Below are positions 9,379 through 15,726 of a DNA stretch of 64,000 nt, one piece after another; position 1 is the first letter of the stretch, and each line of letters begins with the position of its first letter. This stretch comes from Stenotrophomonas sp. MYb238 (GTDB lineage Bacteria > Pseudomonadota > Gammaproteobacteria > Xanthomonadales > Xanthomonadaceae). Below the pieces are notes generated by a model. It ran no database searches and was not told where the DNA came from. It worked only from the letters and a program-made list of their open reading frames with translations. The position numbers were made by a program, and so were the translations under genes. The DNA is taken from assembly GCF_009496535.1 (NCBI RefSeq), contig NZ_WIDL01000005.1:62001-126000 (forward strand). Direction: 5' to 3'.

Positions 9379-12375
9379 CTACTGCTCATATGCGCTGAGT
9401 CCGGAAATCTCTCGCCCTTGCGCCAGTTTGTGCAGCAGCGGCGTCAGTTCTTCCATCAACGCCAATTCCTTCTGCGTGCGTGCTTTCCAACCCAGGTCCA
9501 GCGGCGCCATCAGTTCACTCAGCGCTTCGCCATCAAAGATGCGGCGACGCAGCACGCCATCGACAAAGCCTTGAAGAGCATCGATTGCCAGGCCATGGCG
9601 CTTTGCGATGTCGGCGATCACACGTTGCTTCTTCGCGACCTTGAAGCGGTCAAAGCCATTGCGAATGGCGTCCTCGTCCAAGGCTTGGCCCACGGGCAGC
9701 CCGCGGATGTACTCGGCGATGTCGTCTCGATCGTCGATGAACTTGGCATCGGCCTGGATCAGGCCGATGAGCTGCTCGCGGTTCAAGGTCAGCTTGCCGG
9801 GCTTCTGCTGCGTCATGCGGGCAATCAGGCCCATGATGTAGTCGTAGTCGATCACCGCCGAGGCGAAGAGCACGAACTCGAAATCGAGCTGCTGCACTTC
9901 GGGAGGGGTGTGGTCGCGATCTTGCTGGGCCTTCAGGCGCTTGGCCGTCTCCAGGTACACGCCCTTGAAGCCCAGCATCTGGTCGGGCGGGGCGATCTGG
10001 TTGATCTGCGTTTTCTGCTCTTCCGACAGGTCGGTGTATTGATCCAGCTGCGTTTTGAGGCGCTGCACTTCTTTGAAGAGGTTGACGAACTGGCTGCGCG
10101 CAGCGTCACCCTTCAGGTTGGCGACTTCTTCCGGGGCGTTCGTCAGGCCTTGTGACTGCATGAAGTCCGCCAGCTTTTGCGTTGCGGCTTGCAAGGTGTC
10201 GATGACCTTGGGCGCCGGGTCCACCAGCCAGATTTCGCGCGGGTTGTCGGTCTTCTCGCCCGAGAACAGCGCGATGGCCTCTTCCACAGGCTTTTGCTGC
10301 TGGCGGAAGTCGAGCACATTGCCGTAGGGTTTGCTGTCGTTCAAGACGCGGTTTGTGCGCGAGAACGCTTGGATCAGGCCGTGGTACTTGAGGTTCTTGT
10401 CCACGTACAGCGTGTTGAGGTACTTGGAGTCGAAGCCGGTGAGCAGCATGTCCACCACGATGGTGATGTCGATCTTCTGGCTGTGCCGCAAGTCGGCATT
10501 CGGGTATTGCTGGTCCTTGATGCGCTTCTGCACGTCCTGGTAGTACAGGTCGAACTCGGCAATGCGGTGGTTCGTGCCGAAGCGCGCGTTGTAGTCGGCC
10601 ATGATGCGCGTGAGCGCGGCTTTCTTGCCTTCGGGGTCCTGCTGGTTGTCGGCCTTCTCCTGCGGCAGGTCTTCTTGAATCTGCTGAACGTCCTTGTTGC
10701 CTTCGGCAGGGGGAGAGAACACGCAGGCCACGTTCAGCGGACCGAAGCTGTCATCCTCTGACCGCTTTTTACCCTGCAGTTCCTTGAAGGCCTCGAAATA
10801 CTCGATGGCGTCATTGATGCTGGCGGTGGCCAGTACGGCATTGAACTTGCGCCCGTTGGTGGCGGCATCGTGCTTGGCCAGGATGGTCTCGATGACCTTG
10901 GCCTTCGGCAGCCCCTCACCCGGCTTGGGCGGCTTTTTGCCCTCGGGCTTGAAGAAGTCGATGTGGAACTTCAGGACATTCTGGTCTTCGATGGCGTGCG
11001 TGATCGTGTATTCGTGCAGGCAGCGCTGGAATAGGTCATCTGTGGTGCGATAGCTGGCCTGCTGGCCTTCGATCTGTACGGCCGTGGCGTTGTCCTTGAA
11101 GATCGGGGTGCCGGTGAAGCCAAACAACTGGGCCTTCGGGAAGAACTCCTTGATGGCCTTGTGGTTGTCTCCGAACTGCGAGCGGTGGCACTCGTCGAAG
11201 ATGAACACCACGCGCTGCTCCCGTAGGGGCTCCAGACGCTGCTTGTAGGTCTCCTGGCCCTGCTTTTCTTTCTGCTTGTTGCGCTTGCTGTTCTCGTCCA
11301 GCGCCAAGCCGAGTTTCTGGATGGTGGTGACGATCACCTTGTCGGCGTAGTCGTCGGACAGCAGGCGGCGCACCAGTGTTTCGGTGTTGGTGTTCTCTTC
11401 GACGCAGCCTTCCTGGAAGCGGTTGAATTCTTCGCGCGTCTGGCGATCCAGGTCTTTGCGGTCCACCACGAACAGGCACTTGTCGATGTCCGGGTTGTCT
11501 TTGAGCAGGGTGGAGGCCTTGAACGAGGTCAGCGTCTTGCCCGAGCCGGTGGTGTGCCAGATGTAGCCGTTGCCGCAGTTCTGGTGGATGCACTCCACGA
11601 TGGCTTTGACGGCATAGATTTGGTACGGCCGCATCATCAGCAGCTTCTGCTCGCTGGCGACCAGCACCATGTAGCGGCTGATCATCTGGCCCAAAGTGCA
11701 CTTGGCCAAGAACTTGTCGGCGAAGCTGTCGAGCTGGGTGACCTTCTTGTTGTCTTCGCTGGCGAACTGGTAGACCGGCAAGAAGCGCTCATCGGCATTG
11801 AAGCTGAAGTGCCGGGCGTTGTTGTTCGCGAAGTACCAGGTGTGGGTGCGGTTGCTGACGATGAAGAGCTGCAAGAAGCACAGCAGGGTTTTGCCATAGC
11901 CGTTGCCGGGGTCGCCCTTGTAATCGACGATCTGCTGCATCGCGCGGCGCGGGCTGACCGCCAGCGTCTTCAGCTCGATCTGCACCACCGGCACGCCGTT
12001 GATAAGCAGGATCACGTCGTAGCGGTGATTGCTGTTGTCGGTGTTCATGCGCAGCTGGTTGACGACCTCGAAGTCGTTCTTGCACCAGTCCCGAATGTTC
12101 ACCAAGGTGTAGTTCAGCGGTGTGCCGTCGTCGCGCTCGAAGGCGTTGATGTTGCGCAGCGTTTGGGCGGCGTTGTAGGCATCGGGCGTGATAATGCTGT
12201 CCAGCAAGCGTTGGAACTCACTGTCGGTCAGACGCACCCGGTTGAGTGCCTCAAATTTGGCGCGAAAGTTGGCCTCTAGCGCAGCACGGTCCCGGATATC
12301 TGGGCGATAGGTGTACTTGAGGTCACCAAGCTTGGCGATCAGATCGAGTTCGATTTGTTGTTCTGAGGTCGTCAT
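9379..12375 (-). CDS. hsdR: Type I restriction endonuclease/translocase subunit (HsdR)
   Basis: Motor and nuclease subunit that translocates DNA and cuts it when the site is unmethylated. The 998 residues are close to EcoR124 HsdR (about 1038). The PD-(D/E)xK nuclease is at Asp120 with Glu134-x-Lys136 (YDVIL and VQIELKT). The superfamily 2 helicase has Walker A WHTTGSGKT (273-281), FIFDECHRSQFG (DECH at 394-397), FGFTGTPIF and QAFSRTNR. It resembles the type Ic (EcoR124/EcoprrI) group, the same group that carries prrC in E. coli. It is the first large gene of the operon, 67 bp downstream of the small HTH gene. Confidence 0.96.
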   Translation of the reverse strand: MTTSEQQIELDLIAKLGDLKYTYRPDIRDRAALEANFRAKFEALNRVRLTDSEFQRLLDSIITPDAYNAAQTLRNINAFERDDGTPLNYTLVNIRDWCKNDFEVVNQLRMNTDNSNHRYDVILLINGVPVVQIELKTLAVSPRRAMQQIVDYKGDPGNGYGKTLLCFLQLFIVSNRTHTWYFANNNARHFSFNADERFLPVYQFASEDNKKVTQLDSFADKFLAKCTLGQMISRYMVLVASEQKLLMMRPYQIYAVKAIVECIHQNCGNGYIWHTTGSGKTLTSFKASTLLKDNPDIDKCLFVVDRKDLDRQTREEFNRFQEGCVEENTNTETLVRRLLSDDYADKVIVTTIQKLGLALDENSKRNKQKEKQGQETYKQRLEPLREQRVVFIFDECHRSQFGDNHKAIKEFFPKAQLFGFTGTPIFKDNATAVQIEGQQASYRTTDDLFQRCLHEYTITHAIEDQNVLKFHIDFFKPEGKKPPKPGEGLPKAKVIETILAKHDAATNGRKFNAVLATASINDAIEYFEAFKELQGKKRSEDDSFGPLNVACVFSPPAEGNKDVQQIQEDLPQEKADNQQDPEGKKAALTRIMADYNARFGTNHRIAEFDLYYQDVQKRIKDQQYPNADLRHSQKIDITIVVDMLLTGFDSKYLNTLYVDKNLKYHGLIQAFSRTNRVLNDSKPYGNVLDFRQQQKPVEEAIALFSGEKTDNPREIWLVDPAPKVIDTLQAATQKLADFMQSQGLTNAPEEVANLKGDAARSQFVNLFKEVQRLKTQLDQYTDLSEEQKTQINQIAPPDQMLGFKGVYLETAKRLKAQQDRDHTPPEVQQLDFEFVLFASAVIDYDYIMGLIARMTQQKPGKLTLNREQLIGLIQADAKFIDDRDDIAEYIRGLPVGQALDEDAIRNGFDRFKVAKKQRVIADIAKRHGLAIDALQGFVDGVLRRRIFDGEALSELMAPLDLGWKARTQKELALMEELTPLLHKLAQGREISGLSAYEQ

Positions 12376-12442
12376 GACTCTTTTCTCAAGGACCCAAATG
12401 GTTTACGAGCGCCATTGCATGGGCGGGTAAAAGCCGTAGTGC

Positions 12443-12652
12443 TCATGTGTGTTGACTCCCTGACTCAGTGGCACCTTCGTCAGCTCCGCCTGCGCGCACC
12501 CACTCGTCCACTTCGGACAATTGAAACTTCCACAGCCGCCCTACGCGGTGCGCTGGTAGGCCCTTGCGCTCTCTCCAGCGATAAACAGTGTCTTTGGCGA
12601 CACCCAGATGCTGGGCCACGTGTTCAGCAGTCACCCACGGTTCAGTGCTCAT
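12443..12652 (-). CDS. Small excisionase/MerR-type helix-turn-helix protein
   Basis: A 69-residue protein with a single winged-helix HTH: TAEHVAQHLGVAKDTVYRWR (8-27), then GLPAHRVGRLWKFQLSEVDEW. This is the layout of HTH_17 excisionase/AlpA-like DNA-binding proteins. It is the first gene of the leftward restriction operon, 67 bp ahead of hsdR, so it may be the operon's regulator. Since two recombinases flank the operon, a recombination directionality role is the alternative. No enzymatic domain is present. Confidence 0.85.
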   Translation of the reverse strand: MSTEPWVTAEHVAQHLGVAKDTVYRWRERKGLPAHRVGRLWKFQLSEVDEWVRAGGADEGATESGSQHT

Positions 12653-12744
12653 GTCGATGGCGCTCTGGAATTATGTTTTAAAGTCGTCTTAAATCGACTG
12701 AAGTCTATCATTGAAATGATATTTAAGCACCCGCCTAGCCAACC
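12653..12744 (-). promoter_or_regulatory. Putative promoter/operator region of the restriction operon
   Basis: AT-rich spacer between the recombinase stop and the HTH gene start. It holds a perfect inverted repeat ATCATT-2-AATGAT (12707-12720), a second dyad AGTCG-8-CGACT (12682-12699), and a near-direct repeat TTAAAGTCG / TTAAATCGA. These are plausible operator half-sites for the adjacent HTH protein. No clear -35/-10 pair was found. Confidence 0.4.
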
Positions 12745-13608
12745 TCAAGCTCCCAGATAGATCGACGTCAACGTCAACCGCTCATGCCCGAGTTCACGGC
12801 TGATTTGCTGGCGGGCGTGGCGGTCGACCAAGCGCTGCGACAGACCGAATTGAGCCTTGCCAGGTCCGCCTGCTGCTGGTGACTTCCACCCCGTCAATAT
12901 TTCATATCGCATCTGTGCATACTGATGCCGCAGCCCATGCATATTGCTCAGCCCCGCCGCCTTGCACTGCCCATCGTAGATGTGCCGCTGCTGGATGTAG
13001 GTCTTGTTTGCCGGGATCAGTGATCCTGTGCCCGCCAGGCGGTGTGCTGCGTGGAGCGCGTCGCGTTGCTCTGTCGTGGTGATGGGCACAGTTCGCTCCC
13101 GACCGCCCTTGGTCCACGATCCCTTCAGGGCGATGTGGTCGCCCCGATCTGCGTAACTGGGCTGGAACTTGATCGCTTCCTCCCGACGTAATCCGAAGGC
13201 GGCCTGTAGATGAAGGCTCATGCGTACGTGCGCGTCGGTGACCTGTTCAAGACCTGTACCCAGTTTTTGGGCCTTGCTGATGTTGGTCACATAGCGGCGC
13301 TCGGGCACACCAAGCTGTGTGTTGTCCGAGGGCAGGATGCCGGCCTTGCCGATCTTCTCCGCCCACCAGCGCAGGTGGGAGAGCCGATTTTTGATAGTGC
13401 CAGACGACAAATCTTCGCCTTGCCAGCGTTCCAGCAGCGCCTGGACATGTTTGCCCTTGAGCGACGAAGCCTTCATCTGCCGGAAACCGGCCTCGCGCAG
13501 TTGCCGCGCAGCCAGCGCGAGAGAAGGCATCCGGTCGGCCTGTGTGTTGTGGCTGCCGTCACGGTTGCGCTGGCATAGCTGCCGCAGGGTGTAGGTCAAG
13601 TCGTCCAT
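12745..13608 (-). CDS. Second tyrosine recombinase, ICE-type integrase
   Basis: A 287-residue tyrosine recombinase unlike the P4-type enzyme at 3974-5185. The N-terminal part (1-110) resembles the SAM-like core-binding domain of integrases carried by conjugative elements. Catalytic residues are Arg141/142 (FGLRREEA), His224 and Arg227 (MHGLRHQY), His275 (ELGHERL) and Tyr284 (TSIYLG), three residues from the C-terminus. The start at 13608 was chosen because GGAGG lies 8-9 bases upstream; the frame extends 16 codons further. It looks intact. Its neighbour on the right is an ICE replication-gene remnant, consistent with a common origin in an integrative element. Confidence 0.85.
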   Translation of the reverse strand: MDDLTYTLRQLCQRNRDGSHNTQADRMPSLALAARQLREAGFRQMKASSLKGKHVQALLERWQGEDLSSGTIKNRLSHLRWWAEKIGKAGILPSDNTQLGVPERRYVTNISKAQKLGTGLEQVTDAHVRMSLHLQAAFGLRREEAIKFQPSYADRGDHIALKGSWTKGGRERTVPITTTEQRDALHAAHRLAGTGSLIPANKTYIQQRHIYDGQCKAAGLSNMHGLRHQYAQMRYEILTGWKSPAAGGPGKAQFGLSQRLVDRHARQQISRELGHERLTLTSIYLGA

Positions 13609-14210
13609 CTTCCGGCCTCCAAGCAAATGGCCGTACTGCGTTGTCCTGAAACTCAATGGTTAGTGTTGGTGCCAACTCGCCAAGACGAGATCCCGTGAGG
13701 GCAAGGGCATGGTGTTCAGGAGACACCAGAGCCTCGAATGAGGCGTCCGTCTTGCTTCCTGCTGGAAGCCCGGACGGAGGTACTACAAGACGAAAGTGAT
13801 GCGAACGTGGACGAGTCCTCCTATGAAGTGAGTGGGATGAGAAATGCAGCGGCAGCCCTGTACGTTGCACAAAGGCAATTGCCGCAAAGGACGGTGCGCA
13901 AGGCGGCGCGGTAGGGATGAGTTCAAACAGACGAAGAAGGCTCTGCCCTTGGGTAGGGTCGGTATGCGGTCTGAGCCTGGGCATACCTGGGGTGGCTTCA
14001 CCCTGTCGGGCCAGCGCTTGCAGGAACCTGCGCTGTTGGGGGCAACGATGTACAAAGCCCATCGGTCTTGGCAACTGCCCGGTCAGTGTAGGGCGGCCAT
14101 CATCATGTCTGCCGCACGCAATAGGATTCGGCATTCGCCCGCATTGTTGCTGGCGTGGGCGGGGTCGTCACTGCGGCGTGCAGTGACGACCCGTTTCGCG
14201 GCAGCATTTG
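13609..14210. other. 602-bp island segment with no recognisable gene
   Basis: No open frame here has a recognisable domain, a good ribosome-binding site or sensible residue use; the candidates on both strands look like chance frames. The segment contains one strong hairpin (14162-14192, listed separately). It may be decayed ICE DNA between the recombinase and the truncated replication gene. Confidence 0.5.
14162..14192 (-). terminator. Strong 12-bp hairpin downstream of the ICE replication remnant
   Basis: GGGTCGTCACTG (14162-14173) is perfectly complementary to CAGTGACGACCC (14181-14192) around a 7-nt loop. It lies 18 bp beyond the stop of the minus-strand STY4528-like gene. No T-run follows, so termination is plausible but not certain. 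Confidence 0.45.
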
Positions 14211-15140
14211 CTACGCATGAAGCGGCTGCCATCCCCTGGTCTGCATTGCCTGTGCTGCGATGTCCCCAGCGTTCGTCGGGGCATTCAGCATCTTGCGGAT
14301 GTTGGCGATGTGCGCCAGGGCGGTTTCACGCGATGCCGGTGGCGCAGTCGGTTCTGGACGGTGTTCGGTGCGTGGCACACCAGCAGGCCGATTTTCGGCA
14401 GGCCGTGGGGCGGCAGATGTCTCCTTACGACCTGCCCACAGGCGGAATTCACCCGCAAAGACGCGCTTCACCAAGGCGAAGAAGTAGGCCACGACATTGC
14501 GCACGGTGCCGCTCTGGCTGCGTGCCTGCAACTCGTCGAGCACTTCCTGGCGATGCTGCGGCGGCAGCCGCCGCAAGGCGGCCTGCACGTCCTTTTGCTG
14601 GTCTGCCTGGGCATTGCTCAGGCAGGGCGGCAAGCTCAACCGCCGCGATGCGGGATCGCTGTTTTCTTCGCGCGCGCGGTACGTACGTTCTTTTTTATAC
14701 ATATACGTCTTATACGTACTGCTCTGCTCAGTCGTCATGTGGCGAGCGTGCCCGGTCTGTTGCGGAACAAGCGTGCTGCCAGCGGAATCGCCAGCCAATG
14801 GCAGTGGGTCAGCTGCCTCGCTTGCCGGCGACGGCGGCATCGGGGGCAAATCATCGTCATCGCGGAATTGATCGTGGGCCGCAATGGAAGCAGCTTCCGG
14901 TGCCTGCGCCAGCGTTGCCTGAATGTGGACGGCCACCCGATCCACCTGGTTGTTTTCGTGGCCGATGGAGGCTTGCAAAAGCGCGGGCAGACTGGCATCG
15001 AGTGCGCAGGCCTGTTGGAAGTGCAGGGCGCTTTCGTGAACCCGATACAGCTCGCTGAGCACATGGCCGGTCAGAGGATCGCGGTGCTGGCCCACCAGAC
15101 TGATCCACCCCGTCAGCCGAAGTACGACGAGAACGCGGCG
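14211..15140 (-). pseudogene. 5'-truncated STY4528-family ICE replication protein gene
   Basis: About 309 codons read in frame and match my recollection of STY4528-family pathogenicity-island/ICE replication proteins: LTGWISLVGQHRDPLTGHV near the break, GHENNQVDRVAVHIQATL, and the C-terminal LRRLPPQHRQEVLDELQARS, VRNVVAYFFALVKRVF and IANIRKMLNAP. The homologous reading begins abruptly at RRVLVVLRL. Upstream (right of 15140) the frame stays open but reads through GTAG-type chromosomal repeats, so the N-terminal part of the gene is missing. It is therefore a remnant cut at the island's right edge. The family assignment is from memory of the protein and not from a search. Confidence 0.7.
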
Positions 15141-15156
15141 CAGGCCATGCCCGGAC

Positions 15157-15268
15157 CCGCAAGGCGGGTTCGTGCGTATTGGCGCACGCTGTAGGAGCGG
15201 CTTCAGCCGCGAACGCGGTTCGCATGGCGCTTGGGCGATCAAAGCGATCCCGCTTCCATGGATGAAAA
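15157..15268 (+). repeat. GTAG-type REP unit, copy 1
   Basis: The unit carries CGCAAGGCGGGTTCGTGCG, then GTAGGAGCGGCTTCAGCCGC at 15191 with the palindromic core GCGGCTTCAGCCGC, then GCGATCAAAGCGATCCCG and ATGAAAA. It matches copy 2 (15371-15486) over about 110 bp with scattered changes. GTAG-headed palindromic REPs are common in Xanthomonas and Stenotrophomonas relatives. Confidence 0.75.
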
Positions 15269-15370
15269 TTCCACTTCCCGGCGAATTCCCGCTTCCGGCT
15301 TGCCGGAAACGAATCCTCCTCGATTTGCGGGGCTTCCCCAACGCGATTCACATCGGGCTTCCAACCACGA

Positions 15371-15486
15371 CGCGCAAGGCGAGCTCGTGCGTACCGGTGC
15401 ACCGTAGGAGTGGCTTCAGCCGCGAAACGCGGTCCGCATGACGCCCAGGCGATCTGGGCGATCCCGATCCCGTACATGAAAAATTG
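15371..15486 (+). repeat. GTAG-type REP unit, copy 2
   Basis: Copy 2 of the same unit, 213 bp downstream, with GTAGGAGTGGCTTCAGCCGC starting at 15404 and the same flanks (CGCAAGGCGAGCTCGTGCG before, GCGATCTGGGCGATCCCG and ATGAAAA after). A third, degenerate piece (AGCAGCGGCTTCGGCCGCGA) is seen at about 15600-15640. The rest of 15142-15726 has no gene. Confidence 0.75.
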
Positions 15487-15673
15487 CCCCGTGGTTTTCC
15501 GCTACGGGTTCGCTGGCTGTGAATCCGCCTCGCCGGTCTTCCTTGGCGCGTTTCACACAGTGCAGACAATGGCCTCAACGGCAACGCGTGCTCGCCGAGC
15601 AGCAGCGGCTTCGGCCGCGAACCCGTTCGCACGATTCGTCCGCACGCGCGCGAACAAGCTGCCGCCAAAGACG

Positions 15674-15701
15674 GGAAAACCCGCCTTTCGGCGGGTTTTC
15701 C
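15674..15701 (-). terminator. Intrinsic terminator of the TonB-dependent receptor gene
   Basis: GGAAAACCCGCC (15674-15685) pairs with GGCGGGTTTTCC (15690-15701) around a 4-nt loop. On the minus strand the stem ends in a short T-stretch. It lies 25 bp beyond the receptor stop codon. Confidence 0.7.
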
Positions 15702-15726
15702 GGTTTGCTTTCCGGGCGCTGCCGGC

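Noticed and set aside
13559-14134. 191-codon minus-strand frame upstream of the second recombinase
   Set aside because: It overlaps the recombinase in another frame, has no recognisable domain and no good ribosome-binding site.
15157-15640. Attachment-site direct repeats bounding the island
   Set aside because: The repeats are GTAG-type REP units found only on the right side; no matching copy is seen near 3780-3973.
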